Below are positions 1 through 10,099 of a DNA stretch of 64,000 nucleotides, one piece after another (positions within the stretch are counted from its first letter, which is position 1; each line of letters opens with the position of its first letter). Source of the stretch: Paraburkholderia oxyphila NBRC 105797 (lineage in GTDB: Bacteria; Pseudomonadota; Gammaproteobacteria; Burkholderiales; Burkholderiaceae); NCBI RefSeq assembly GCF_000685075.1, contig NZ_BAYD01000009.1, positions 1 through 64,000 on the forward strand. Direction: 5' to 3'. The position numbers and the translations under genes were made by a program. The notes below the pieces were generated by a model that worked only from the letters and a program-made list of their open reading frames with translations, did not search any database and had not been told where the DNA came from.

Positions 1-161
1 GGGGCGGAGGCCGCGGCAGCGGCGGAAGCGTCAGGGGCGGACGCGGACGCAGTGGGCGCGGAAGCGGCGGCGGGCGCGGACGCATCGTCGGCCAGCGCCG
101 CGCCGACGCCGCCGGCCAGCAGCGAGCCGGCCATCAGCAGGGACATCAAATATTTGCGCAT
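1..161 (-). CDS. amtB: Ammonium transporter AmtB, N-terminal part (runs off the window)
   Basis: Only the first 53 codons are present; the gene continues beyond position 1. The start ATG at 159-161 follows a good ribosome site (AGAGGAAA). The product begins with a signal peptide (MRKYLMSLLMAGSLLAGG, then an Ala-rich end) and a low-complexity Ala/Ser/Pro linker, which is how exported betaproteobacterial Amt proteins begin before their 11 membrane helices. No helix of the channel is inside the window, so the name rests mainly on position: it lies 54 bp downstream of glnK on the same strand, the classic glnK-amtB operon in which GlnK plugs the ammonium channel when nitrogen is plentiful. Another exported protein with such a leader cannot be excluded from this fragment alone. 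Confidence 0.8.
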   Translation of the reverse strand, partial: MRKYLMSLLMAGSLLAGGVGAALADDASAPAAASAPTASASAPDASAAAAASA

Positions 162-215
162 CTCGGTTTCCTCTTGTCTCTCTCGTATCGCTGTCTCAGG
201 GACGCCGTCAGGCGA

Positions 216-554
<339 letters not shown>

Positions 555-1131
555 TTAGTCCTCGCTGCGGTTGCTATTAATTGCTTTCATCCCGTTTTCA
601 GTCTTGCAACGGGCGCCGGCGGAGCGGGTCTCGCCCCGCTGGCGCACCGCGAGCCAGCCGTTGTTCGGTGCGCCCGCAGTATTAGCAACACGCGTGCCAG
701 TTTGTTCAGGCATCTTTTCTGACGCGCCTCGATGCACGATCCGCACAAGCCGTGGACAATGCCGGTCCACGCGCGCCAACCCGCACCACGCGGGCATGAG
801 CGGCCGCCAGCGCGGTCCTGGCCGAACGGCCAGCGCTGGCGCTGCGCGGTGGCGGCGCCTGTCGATCGTTGCTAGAGTGTTTTCAGGCAGGCAAGCCCGG
901 CGCTCAGGCATCGCACGCGCAGGCAAGGGCATGTGGGACAGGTGGCGGGCCGTATGCGCGTGTTGCGGCGCCGCAGGCACGTGGCAGCCGCACCGTGCAC
1001 CAGTTGCGTTCATGGGCAATACACGCCTCGCGGGTCTCGCACCAAGATCGGTCACGATTCAAAGCGAGGCACAATCGAAACGAAGTCTGCACATTTTTTG
1101 TGCGGAGAATTGATGTAGTAAGGGGAACCGA
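555..1131. other. Intergenic region between divergent glnK and ubiK
   Basis: This 577-bp stretch has no supported gene. It contains the glnK sigma-54 promoter (685-699) and, just before ubiK, a short hairpin-like GCAC/GTGC pair around a T-run near 1087-1103. The rest is GC-rich and open in several frames, but those frames look like composition effects without ribosome sites or family resemblance. Confidence 0.6.
685..699 (-). promoter_or_regulatory. Sigma-54 (RpoN) promoter of glnK-amtB
   Basis: Read on the minus strand the sequence is TGGCACGCGTGTTGC followed by T, an exact match to the -24/-12 consensus TGGCAC-N5-TTGCW. Transcription would start about 12 bp downstream, near 674, giving a leader of about 120 nt before glnK. 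NtrC-type activation is expected from the operon's role; I did not find a convincing NtrC dyad upstream. Confidence 0.85.
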
Positions 1132-1389
1132 ATGAAACAACCGAACGATGTATTCAACGATCTGCAATCGAAGGTCAGCGAGCTCCTGAAGAATTCGCCG
1201 GCGCGCGACGTCGAGCGCAACGTGCGCGCCATGCTCTCACAAGGCTTTTCGAAGCTCGAACTCGTCACGCGCGAGGAATTCGACGCGCAGACGCAGGTGC
1301 TCGTGCGCACGCGCCAGCGCCTCGAAGAGCTCGAGCGCCGTGTGGCCGAGCTCGAACAGAAGCTGCCGGTGACTGGCCAGTCGTCCTGA
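1132..1389 (+). CDS. ubiK: Ubiquinone biosynthesis accessory factor UbiK (BMFP family)
   Basis: An 85-residue protein of the BMFP/YqiC family, now called UbiK. The N-terminal half is an amphipathic helix (NDVFNDLQSKVSELLKNSPA) and the C-terminal half is a coiled coil of heptads (RTRQRLEELERRVAELEQKL), the family's two-part layout. UbiK forms trimers that help the soluble COQ metabolon (with UbiJ) in the O2-dependent steps of ubiquinone synthesis and binds lipids. The start is set by an AAGGGGAACCGA ribosome site directly upstream. It stands alone, divergent from glnK and upstream of comM, as in many Burkholderiaceae. Confidence 0.9.
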   Translation: MKQPNDVFNDLQSKVSELLKNSPARDVERNVRAMLSQGFSKLELVTREEFDAQTQVLVRTRQRLEELERRVAELEQKLPVTGQSS

Positions 1390-1569
1390 ACAATCCAATG
1401 CGCACCTGGGGCCCGTTCGCGCGAATGAATGGCCCCGAGGCAAGCGAGCCGTAACCGTTCCGCAATGGAACCGCAAAGGGGCACGCGCCTCACCAGCCTC
1501 GCGCATGAAGGGTGTCCGCGCCAACCACCCGCCGCTGACCGTTCATGCGCCCCCTTTCCGGAGATCTCC

Positions 1570-2900
1570 ATGTCGCTTGCCGTGGTGCGCAGCCGCGCGC
1601 CGGCTGCTGGCCGCGCGCCCGATGTAACCGTCGAAGTTCATCTCGCCAACGGGCTGCCGTCGTTCTCTATCGTCGGCCTGCCCGATCTCGAAGTCCGCGA
1701 AAGCCGCGAGCGCGTGCGCGCCGCGCTTTCGAACTGCGGCTTCGAGTTTCCCGTGCGCCGCATCACCGTGAATCTCGCGCCCGCCGACCTGCCGAAAGAG
1801 TCGGGCCGCTTCGACTTGCCCATCGCGCTCGGCATCCTCGCGGCGAGCGGGCAGATTCCCGCCACGGCGCTCACGCATGTGCGCGAGTTCGCGGGCGAGC
1901 TCTCGCTCTCGGGCGCCGTGCGCCCCATGCGTGGCGCGTTCGCGATGGCGTGCGGGACGGCGCGCGCGCATGCCGGCGCCGACTCGGTATTGCAGCCGCC
2001 TGAATCGCATGGCTCGCCATCGGCACAGGTGCACGCCAGCGCTGTGGCCTCTTGCCTGCGTACGCCTGAGCTCTACCTTCCTGCCGACAATGCCGCCGAG
2101 GCCGCCCTCGTGCCTGGCGTCGATGTCTATGGCGTCCGCGACCTGCGCGCGCACTGGGCTTCTCGCCTCAGCAATGGCGCCGGCGGCCGTTTCGCGCACC
2201 GCACCATTCGTCCAGCGCGGCGGCGCTGATCGGCGGACGCAATCCGCCCCAGCCCGGCGAGATCACGCTCGCACATTCAGGCGTCCTATTTCTCGACGAG
2301 CTGCCCGAGTTCAACCGTCATGTGCTGGAGACCTTGCGCGAGCCCCTCGAAACGGGCGCCATCACCATTTCGCGCGCGGCGTGGCAAACCGACTTTCCCG
2401 CCGCTTGCCAGCTCGTCGCCGCGATGAATCCGTGCCCGTGCGGCTGGCGCGGCGACCCCTCTGGGCGCTGCCGCTGCACGCCCGAGGCCGCGGCGCGCTA
2501 CCGCCGCAAGCTCTCCGGACCGCTGCTCGACCGCATCGACATCCAGATCGAGATTCCCGCGCTGCCGCCCGTCGAGATCGCGTCGCGCGCGAGCGCGCCC
2601 GGTGAGTCGAGCGCGGCCATCGCGGCGCGTGTCGCGGTGGCGCGCGAGCGCCAGATCGCCCGCCAGGGCAAGACCAACCGGGAGCTGAGCGGGCGCGAGA
2701 CCGACGAGGTCTGCCACCCCGACGCCGCAGGTGAAGCCCTGCTGCGCGAAGCCGGCGAGCGTTTCGGCTGGTCGGCCCGGGCCTACTACCGCGCGCTCAA
2801 GGTGGCACGCACGATCGCCGACCTCGCAGGCGCGTCCACGCCAGAAGCCGCGCACGTCGCGGAAGCGGTGCAGTACCGGCGTGTGTTCAGTGATCAGTAG
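1570..2900 (+). pseudogene. comM: comM (YifB) Mg-chelatase-like AAA+ helicase, internal deletion with frameshift
   Basis: The 5' part (ATG 1570, open to 2229) encodes the normal YifB N-terminal Lon-like domain (MSLAVVRSRAP, ANGLPSFSIVGLPD, RRITVNLAPADLPKESGRFDLPIA) up to GVDVYGVRDLRA. The 3' part is in another frame, open from about 2151 to 2900: GFSPQQWRRRPFRAPHH, SSSAAALIGGRNPPQPGEI, the Walker B-like GVLFLDELPEF, then a Cys-rich site (NPCPCGWRGDPSGRCRC) and a normal C-terminus. Between them, at about 2141-2155, the segment that should hold the Walker A loop (family pattern GPPGAGKS) is missing. I estimate 70-90 lost residues, since family members are about 500-520 residues and these pieces total about 440. 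ComM is a helicase for branch migration in natural transformation; this allele cannot make an active ATPase unless the defect is an assembly error. Confidence 0.85.
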
Positions 2901-3333
2901 TGCGCACTAGCGGCGCGGGTCGACAGTTTTACGACGGCTCAGGCTCGCCATCGCCACGCATTGCGCGCGGCCGCCGCCGAATCCCGAATTCCAATCTTCA
3001 GATGGATCAAAAAAAGGAAGTCAAGACTTGACTTATGCACACATCGTCGTGTTGGCCTCATTTTCATGCACGATTCGCATTTAGCTTTGACGCAAAATGC
3101 AAGTCATTGATTTTTATACATTTAACGATTTGCCGGGAAACACGCCAAACTAACAAAAAGCCCACAGCGCCGCCATTTGCGGGCGACGAAGCCTCTTTTT
3201 CCACAAAGTTACCCACAGGGCCTGTGGGTAACCAGTAAACCCTCAATGAAATCCGGGTTTTAGCCCGTAAACCCAGGAGAACACATTCACTTCCGGCCGC
3301 AATCGGCTGTCGCTCCGTAATCCTAAGAGGCGC
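2901..3333. other. AT-rich convergent intergenic region with DnaA-box-like motifs
   Basis: This 433-bp stretch lies between the 3' ends of comM and the lipoprotein gene, and its right half (about 3000-3240) is clearly more AT-rich than the surroundings. It holds TTTTCCACA at 3197-3205 (fits the DnaA box TTWTNCACA) and two inverted near-boxes TTACCCACA at 3209-3217 and 3223-3231. No gene or classical terminator was recognised in it. Confidence 0.6.
3208..3232. repeat. Perfect 11-bp inverted repeat (GTTACCCACAG / CTGTGGGTAAC)
   Basis: Two 11-bp arms around a 3-bp centre (GGC) form a perfect palindrome. Each arm contains TTACCCACA, one mismatch from the DnaA box TTATCCACA. There is no T-run on either side, so it is not a typical intrinsic terminator although it sits between convergent genes. 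Confidence 0.85.
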
Positions 3334-3936
3334 TCAATAGAGCTTGAACGATTGGAAGAACTGATCGACTTGCTCAGGCGCCGGCTGCTCGCGGCCCACG
3401 ATCGCCAACTGATAGGCATGCGCCCCTTTGGCGACGAGCCGCGCATGGATCGTGCGTGGCTCGTCCTTCGCGCCCGCCTTGCCGGCGAGTTGCATGTCGA
3501 CACCCTCGACAGAGCCGCCAGCCTCGAGCGGCACGGCCACCGTGTGCGCCTCGGGCGCGGCGCCTACGTTGCGCGCAAGTCCTGCGCGCAGGAACGCCAA
3601 CGCCTTTTGCTGCGTGGCCGGCTGCGCGTCGGGCAGGTCGAGCGTGCCGATCACGAACACCGCGCCGCTCACCTCGGCGGTCTGGACCCGCATGAGCATT
3701 GGCGTGCCATCCACGTCGATGCGGCGCTCGTCGGCGCCGGGCTTGGCCGGCAAATCGACGCTATAGCCGCTCGCGCTATTCGATATCGTGCGCCAGTCGT
3801 AGGTGGGCGAACAGGCAACGAGCGTACCGAGCAGGCCCGCAAGCAGGCCCGCGGCCGCCGCGCGCGCGAGGGGCGCGCGCCGGGACGACGGCAGAATCTG
3901 CGAAAGATGGGCGCGGAAGAGAAAGTTGAAGACCAT
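3334..3936 (-). CDS. Putative lipoprotein, conserved in Burkholderiaceae
   Basis: A 200-residue protein with a long basic N-terminus, a hydrophobic stretch (AAAAGLLAGLLGTLVAC) and a lipobox LVAC with the acylated cysteine at residue 42. The mature part starts SPTYDWRTISNSASGYSVDLPAKPG, which resembles the small lipoproteins annotated as hypothetical in Burkholderia; it then alternates strands and short loops and ends QFFQSFKLY. No enzymatic motif is visible. It is predicted to sit in the outer or inner membrane on the periplasmic side. The upstream ribosome site is weak, so a start further inside cannot be ruled out, but this one leaves a sensible lipoprotein signal. Function unknown. Confidence 0.75.
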   Translation of the reverse strand: MVFNFLFRAHLSQILPSSRRAPLARAAAAGLLAGLLGTLVACSPTYDWRTISNSASGYSVDLPAKPGADERRIDVDGTPMLMRVQTAEVSGAVFVIGTLDLPDAQPATQQKALAFLRAGLARNVGAAPEAHTVAVPLEAGGSVEGVDMQLAGKAGAKDEPRTIHARLVAKGAHAYQLAIVGREQPAPEQVDQFFQSFKLY

Positions 3937-4096
3937 GGGGCGCGAGCGTGCCGGCTGAAAAGTGTGAGGAAATGGCTGCGCGGGACATTATCCTTTGCTT
4001 ATGCCCGGCCGTGCCGCCGCAACCGCTATGCCGGGAAATTCGGCGCTACAATACTCCCGCTCATTTCCGCGCCCTGAGGCGCCCGAGGCTTCATCC

Positions 4097-4627
4097 ATGT
4101 CCGCATCCCCGACTCCCCCGAAGGCGCGCTCCGGTGCGATCCGCACTATCGGCACCCTGGTCGTTGTCGCCGCGTTGGCGATTGCCGGCTACTTCGCGTT
4201 CTTCGGCAGCCAGCAGCGCGTGCCCGACGCCACCTTCACGCTGCTCTCCGGCCAGAAGGTCTCGACCGCCGATCTCAAGGGCAAGGTCTATCTCGTCAAC
4301 TTCTGGGCGACGAGCTGCGCCACCTGCATGCAGGAAATGCCGCAGATGATCCAGACCTATAACCGCTTCAAGGGAGAAGGCCTCGAATTCGTCGCGGTGG
4401 CGATGAACTACGACGCGCCCATGTACGTCGCCAATTACGCGCAAACGCGCCAGCTGCCGTTCAAGGTGGCGATGGACGACGGCTCGGCGGCCAGGCAGTT
4501 CGGCAACGTCCAGCTCACGCCCACCACCTTCGTGATCGACCGCAACGGCAAGATCCTCAAGCGCTACGTGGGCGAGCCGAAGTTCGCGGAACTCGACGCG
4601 CTGTTGCAGAAGGCGCTTGCGACCTGA
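4097..4627 (+). CDS. TlpA/ResA-family membrane-anchored thioredoxin
   Basis: A 176-residue protein with an N-terminal membrane anchor (residues about 17-36) and a thioredoxin fold facing the periplasm. The redox site is Cys74-Ala-Thr-Cys77 in FWATSCATCMQEMP, and the fold ends with the cis-proline region (LTPTTFVIDRNGKI). Family members reduce cysteines in periplasmic proteins, often for cytochrome c or oxidase assembly; the exact substrate here is unknown. The start at 4097 has GAGG about nine bases upstream and a TACAAT -10-like element at 4047-4052; an upstream in-frame start at 3995 would precede that promoter and is less likely. A strong terminator follows. Confidence 0.87.
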   Translation: MSASPTPPKARSGAIRTIGTLVVVAALAIAGYFAFFGSQQRVPDATFTLLSGQKVSTADLKGKVYLVNFWATSCATCMQEMPQMIQTYNRFKGEGLEFVAVAMNYDAPMYVANYAQTRQLPFKVAMDDGSAARQFGNVQLTPTTFVIDRNGKILKRYVGEPKFAELDALLQKALAT

Positions 4628-4674
4628 CACCCTCGAGAGCCGCCCTTCGCGACACCCGGCGGCGTCTCAAGAGC

Positions 4675-4708
4675 AAACGGCAGCGGACAATCCGCTGCCG
4701 TTTTTGTT
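4675..4708. terminator. Intrinsic terminator after the TlpA-like gene
   Basis: A 13-bp perfect stem (AAACGGCAGCGGA / TCCGCTGCCGTTT) with a CAA loop, followed by a T-rich tail on the plus strand. It lies between the TlpA-like gene and the converging dctD and may serve both. Confidence 0.88.
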
Positions 4709-4732
4709 TGCCCCGCCTCACCGCATGGGTCA

Positions 4733-6094
<1,362 letters not shown>

Positions 6095-6114
6095 ATTCGT
6101 TCGTCCTCCTTATT

Positions 6115-8136
6115 TCAGTGCTGTGCGCCGTTCGCGGGCGGCGTCTGATATCCCGCCGACGAATTTCCCGCTGTCGCCGTGTTTCCTGCCGTATTCGCCG
6201 CGGCGGGCGACGTCGTGCTTCCGTTGGTGGCCGCGAGCGCTGCGTTCACACGCGTGCGGCGCAGCGTCAGCACGAAACAGGCGCCGCCATCCACCGCATT
6301 GTGCGCCGCGAGCGTGCCGCCGCAGTCGCGCGCGATCGACGAGGAGATCGCAAGCCCAAGGCCCAGCCCCTGCCCCATCTCCTTCGTCGTGAAGAAGGGC
6401 TCGAAAAGTCGTGGCATGACATCGGAGGGAATGCCGGGCCCGTTGTCGCCCACTGAGATCTCGATCGTCGCGGGCAGCGCGCGCACGTCGATCGCGATGC
6501 GCGGCGCGCTCGCTCCCGCCACCGCGTCGAGCGCATTGCCGATCAGGTTGATGAGCACCTGTTCGAGCCGCAGGTCGTCACACTGCGCAACCAGCTCGGG
6601 ATACTCGCCGTGCGGGTCGAGCGGCGCGCTCGCGGCGTCGCCATCGGTGATGGCGAGCGCGATGCCCACGCCTTCGAGGCGCTTGCCGAGCAGCGCAAGT
6701 GCGTTGCGCAACGCGCGCGCCACGGGCGAGCGCTGGCTCTTCGGCTTCGCGCGGCCCACGAAGAGCTTGAGCTGATTGACGATCTTGCCCATGCGCTCGG
6801 TGAGCGAGCCGATCGCCTCCAGATTCTCGTGCGCCGCATCGTACTGGCCGCGCTCCAGAAACACGCGGGTGTTGTCCGAGAAGCTGCGCAGCGCCGCGAG
6901 CGGCTGGTTCAGCTCGTGCGTGATGCCCGCGGCCATCTGCCCGAGCGCCGCCAGCTTGCTCGCCTGAATCAGCTCGTCCTGGGTCGCGCGCAACTCCGCT
7001 TCCGTGCGCGTGCGCTCGGCCACCTCGCGCTGCAGCCGCTCGTTCGCCTGCGACAGGTCAGCGGTGCGCTCCGCCACGCGGTCGTTGAGCATCGCATAGG
7101 CCTTTTGCAGCATCGCGCGGCTGCGCAGCACCTCCCGCACGCGCGCGCGGCGCATGCGCCAGTAGAACGCCAGCAGGCACACCGAGACGTAGCCGAAGCC
7201 CGTCATGATCGTCACGTTGCGCGCGGCGTCCAGCACCGGATCGACCGGCGACATCGTCACGAGATGCCAGTCCGGTTCGCCGAGCCCGCGGCGCGTCTCG
7301 AGGTAACGCGGGGCGCGCAGGCCGCTGCCGATGCGCACGATATCGGCGCCTCCCTCCAGCACGCGCTCCACGCTCACCGGCAACGGCGCAATGTCCTGGC
7401 GCGCGTACTGGCGCGTCTCGTCGATGGACGCCACCACGTCCGCCGGCAGCGGGCGCACCGTGCGGTACTTCCATGCAGGCACCGAGGAGAGAAAAATCAC
7501 GCCGTGATCGTCGGTGACGAGCAGCGGCTCGGAGGCGTCCGAGCCCGGAAACCATTCGAGATTGAGCTTGACCACGGCCACGCCGACGATCTTGCCGTTG
7601 CGCCGCACCGGTTGCGAAATGTAGTAGCCCGGATCGTGCGAGATCGTGCCGATGCCGAAGAAACGCCCCACGCCGCCCTTCGCCGCCTCGATGAAGTACG
7701 GCCGGAAGCGGTATTCCACGCCCACGAAGCTGTCCTGCCCGCGCCAGTTGCTCGCGGCGATGCACAGGCCGTCGGCGCGGATGATGTAGGTCGTGGTGGC
7801 GCGCGCGTGGCGGTTCACGTCCTCGAGATAGCGGTTCGCCTGCGCCACCCAGTCGGCTTTCGGATCGGCGAGCACGTCCTGCACGAGCGGATGCGCGCCC
7901 ACCAGATACGGCAGCGACTCGTAGCGCTCGAGCGTGCTCTTGAGCGCGGCGGTCGTGCGGTCGTTGCGCACGGCGGCGTTGCGGCGCAGCGCGTCGACGC
8001 CGGTCTGCCAGGAGAGCGACCACGCGAGCAGGCACACCGCCGCGAGCCCGACGGCGAGCGCGAACAACAGGATGAGGCGGCGCGTCACGAATGAGGCTTC
8101 CGGATGATCGTGCGGGGATGGCTGGAATTGTGGCAC
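6115..8136 (-). CDS. dctB: C4-dicarboxylate sensor histidine kinase DctB
   Basis: A 673-residue membrane kinase: transmembrane helix about 20-43, a periplasmic double-Cache sensor (about 45-305, with FRPYFIEAAKG and YYISQPV typical of DctB), a second helix about 308-327, a coiled linker (about 335-395), HisKA with phospho-His407 (MAAGITHELNQPL), and an HATPase domain with N-box Asn530, DNGPGIP (564-570) and GQGLGLGLAI (588-597). The C-terminus has an unusual Ala/Thr/Asn-rich tail of about 30 residues. It senses succinate, fumarate and malate and phosphorylates DctD. The start used is a GTG at 8134-8136; a GTG at residue 17 with GGAAG upstream is an equally possible start. Confidence 0.92.
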   Translation of the reverse strand: MPQFQPSPHDHPEASFVTRRLILLFALAVGLAAVCLLAWSLSWQTGVDALRRNAAVRNDRTTAALKSTLERYESLPYLVGAHPLVQDVLADPKADWVAQANRYLEDVNRHARATTTYIIRADGLCIAASNWRGQDSFVGVEYRFRPYFIEAAKGGVGRFFGIGTISHDPGYYISQPVRRNGKIVGVAVVKLNLEWFPGSDASEPLLVTDDHGVIFLSSVPAWKYRTVRPLPADVVASIDETRQYARQDIAPLPVSVERVLEGGADIVRIGSGLRAPRYLETRRGLGEPDWHLVTMSPVDPVLDAARNVTIMTGFGYVSVCLLAFYWRMRRARVREVLRSRAMLQKAYAMLNDRVAERTADLSQANERLQREVAERTRTEAELRATQDELIQASKLAALGQMAAGITHELNQPLAALRSFSDNTRVFLERGQYDAAHENLEAIGSLTERMGKIVNQLKLFVGRAKPKSQRSPVARALRNALALLGKRLEGVGIALAITDGDAASAPLDPHGEYPELVAQCDDLRLEQVLINLIGNALDAVAGASAPRIAIDVRALPATIEISVGDNGPGIPSDVMPRLFEPFFTTKEMGQGLGLGLAISSSIARDCGGTLAAHNAVDGGACFVLTLRRTRVNAALAATNGSTTSPAAANTAGNTATAGNSSAGYQTPPANGAQH

Positions 8137-8521
8137 ACGCTTACCGTGCGAGGCGGCCTACGGTGAGAAACGGACGGTGCCGGGGAACAGGCTGGGGAAA
8201 ACGGGAAGGAACAGGCGGGCGGATCGCCACAGCCGACGCAGGGAAAGCCGCGGGCGCCGCCCAGTGGCGCCCGCCGCGAATGCTGGAACGGCGGAGCTTG
8301 CAAGCGGCGGCGGTGCGGTGCGGTGCGGCGGCGCGATGCGGTGCGGCCCGGCGCGGCCCGGTGCAGCCCGGTGCAGCCCGGTGCAGCCCGGTGCAGCCCG
8401 GTGTAGCCCGGTGCGGCGGCGGCACGATGCGGTGCGGCCGCCGCCACCACCGCCACCTTGCACACCGCACCACCTGCACTTAAACACACGGGCTCAAACG
8501 CGTCGCCTTGAACGCACGGGC
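8137..8521. other. Intergenic region between dctA and dctB
   Basis: This 385-bp stretch separates dctA from dctB, all on the minus strand. It is very GC-rich and dominated by the 10-bp tandem repeat at 8341-8414. No gene is supported; long open frames here come from the repeat. It may hold the dctB promoter, but none is clear. Confidence 0.55.
8341..8414. repeat. 10-bp tandem repeat, about seven copies
   Basis: Unit GTGCAGCCCG repeated in exact 10-bp register: four identical copies at 8361-8400, flanked by variants (GTGCGGCCCG, GCGCGGCCCG before; GTGTAGCCCG and a partial unit after). It lies in the dctA-dctB gap. One turn of DNA per unit means any bound factor would face the same side; it could equally be slippage-prone filler. 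Confidence 0.9.
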
Positions 8522-9805
8522 TTACGCGCCCGCGCTCTCCTTCATTTCTTCGGTCTGGCCCGAAAGCGCGGCGCGCAGCTTGTTGCGGTCGAGCTCCTTC
8601 TCCCATGCCGAGACCACGACCGTCGCCACGCCGTTGCCGACGATGTTGGTCAGCGCGCGGCACTCGCTCATGAAGCGGTCGATGCCGAGGATCAGCACCA
8701 TGCCCGAGAGCGGGATGGTCGGCACCACGGCGAGCGTCGCCGCGAGCGTGATGAAGCCCGCGCCGGTCACGCCGCTCGCGCCCTTCGAGGTCAGCATGGT
8801 CACCGCGAGCAGCGTGAGCTGCTGGGTCCACGTGAGGTCGGTGTTGGTCGCCTGGGCGATGAACAGCACTGCCATCGTCATATAGATGTTGGTGCCGTCG
8901 AGGTTGAACGAGTAGCCCGTGGGCACCACGAGACCCACCACCGAGCGCGAGCAGCCGAGGCGCTCGAGCTTCTGCATCAGTTGCGGCAGCGCAGACTCCG
9001 ACGAACTCGTGCCCAGCACGATCAGCAGCTCTTCCTTGATGTAGGAAACGAAGCGGATGATCGAGAAGCCCGTGAAGCGCGCGATCGCGCCGAGCACCAC
9101 CAGCACGAACACGACCGAGGTCAGATAGAACGTGCCGATCAGCTTGAGCATCGGCACCAGCGAGCCCACGCCGTACTTGCCGATCGTGAAGGCCATCGCG
9201 CCGAACGCGCCGATCGGTGCGAGCTTCGTGACGATCTTGACGACGCCGAACAGCACGCCCGAGACGCTGTCGATGAACTCGGTCACCACGCGGCCGCGCT
9301 CGCCCAATTGCGCGAGCACTGCGCCGAACAGCAGCGCGATCAGCAGGATCTGCAGGATTTCGCCTTGCGCGAACGCCGAGAACATCGTGTCCGGAATGAT
9401 GTGCATCAGAAAGTCGACCGTGCTCTGGCCGTGCGCCTTCTCCGCGTAGCTGGCCACGGCCTTGGCGTCGAGCGTGTGGACGTCGACGTTGAAGCCCGCG
9501 CCCGGCTTGAGCACGTGCGTGGCAATCAGGCCGAGCAGCAGCGCGAAGGTCGAGACGATCTCGAAGTAGAGCAGCGCCTTGCCGCCCACGCGGCCCACCT
9601 TCTTCATGTCCTCCATGCCGGCGATGCCGGTCACGACGGTGCAGAAGATGATCGGCCCGATCACCATCTTGATGAGCTTGATGAAGGCGTCGCCGAGCGG
9701 CTTCATGTCGATGCCGATGGCCGGCCAGTAGTGGCCGAGCACCACGCCGATGACGATCGCCACGATCACCTGGACGTAAAGGACTTTGTGCAGAGGTTTC
9801 TTCAC
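8522..9805 (-). CDS. dctA: C4-dicarboxylate transport protein DctA
   Basis: A 427-residue Na+/H+:dicarboxylate symporter (DAACS family), matching the usual length of about 428. It shows the family's serine-rich re-entrant motif ([14 protein letters not shown]), the substrate and cation region ([14 protein letters not shown]) and [14 protein letters not shown], with eight or so hydrophobic helices. It imports succinate, fumarate and malate across the inner membrane. The start is the GTG at 9803-9805 ([12 protein letters not shown]), which aligns with the conserved N-terminus; the frame stays open further upstream but that would give an unneeded 59-residue extension across the leader. It is preceded by a sigma-54-type promoter and neighboured by dctB-dctD. 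Confidence 0.95.
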   Translation of the reverse strand: MKKPLHKVLYVQVIVAIVIGVVLGHYWPAIGIDMKPLGDAFIKLIKMVIGPIIFCTVVTGIAGMEDMKKVGRVGGKALLYFEIVSTFALLLGLIATHVLKPGAGFNVDVHTLDAKAVASYAEKAHGQSTVDFLMHIIPDTMFSAFAQGEILQILLIALLFGAVLAQLGERGRVVTEFIDSVSGVLFGVVKIVTKLAPIGAFGAMAFTIGKYGVGSLVPMLKLIGTFYLTSVVFVLVVLGAIARFTGFSIIRFVSYIKEELLIVLGTSSSESALPQLMQKLERLGCSRSVVGLVVPTGYSFNLDGTNIYMTMAVLFIAQATNTDLTWTQQLTLLAVTMLTSKGASGVTGAGFITLAATLAVVPTIPLSGMVLILGIDRFMSECRALTNIVGNGVATVVVSAWEKELDRNKLRAALSGQTEEMKESAGA

Positions 9806-9958
9806 GATGGAATCCCGCAAATAGGTTGAGCCGATGGCCGTGCAAGGCCGCGACAGGTCGAAACGGGGGATCAGCGAAACCGGGAATAGGGATCGGACAT
9901 CGGCTGTCTCCTTACTGTTTTTTTGTCGCGGCTGGGGTAGCCGCGCGCTTTCTATTTC

Positions 9959-9973
9959 GCAAGGTTGATGCCA
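9959..9973 (-). promoter_or_regulatory. Sigma-54 promoter of dctA
   Basis: On the minus strand the sequence is TGGCATCAACCTTGC, matching TGGCAC-N5-TTGC with one change (final C to T of the -24 block) and exact spacing. Transcription would begin near 9947, leaving a leader of about 140 nt that contains a CGCGGCT/AGCCGCG hairpin (9927-9945). DctD is the expected activator. Confidence 0.78.
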
Positions 9974-9991
9974 GCGACGCACAACGCCAAC

Positions 9992-10016
9992 AGCCTTGAT
10001 TTACAAGGCTTTTTTT
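9992..10016 (+). terminator. Plus-strand intrinsic terminator without an obvious upstream plus-strand gene
   Basis: Stem AGCCTTG / CAAGGCT with a five-base loop and a run of seven T on the plus strand. Genes on both sides are on the minus strand, so its transcript is unknown. It sits just upstream of the dctA sigma-54 promoter and may insulate it or end an antisense RNA. Confidence 0.6.
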
Positions 10017-10046
10017 GTCTCAGAAACGTGCGGTGAATCTGGGTTT

Positions 10047-10089
10047 CCAGAAATCCGGCCCGGGTGGCGTCCGGGTTTCCGGATTCTGG
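10047..10089. repeat. Imperfect inverted repeat upstream of the dctA promoter
   Basis: Arms CCAGAAATCCGG (10047-10058) and CCGGATTCTGG (10079-10089) pair with one bulged base. The centre lies about 95 bp upstream of the -24 element of dctA, a usual distance for an activator site of an NtrC-type regulator. It also lies just past the tauC stop and could be a weak terminator. The regulatory reading is inference. Confidence 0.5.
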
Positions 10090-10099
10090 ACGCGCAACT

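Noticed and set aside
780..800. NtrC-binding dyad upstream of the glnK promoter
   Set aside because: GCACCACGCGGGCA is at a plausible distance but does not match the NtrC dyad well enough.
3035..3246. Short frames on both strands in the AT-rich convergent gap
   Set aside because: No ribosome sites or family resemblance; they cross the palindrome at 3208-3232.
8341..8414. CRISPR-like array
   Set aside because: Units are contiguous 10-bp repeats without spacers, so this is a simple tandem repeat.
8177..9829. Plus-strand frame over dctA
   Set aside because: Antisense of dctA and the tandem repeat; no protein family resemblance.
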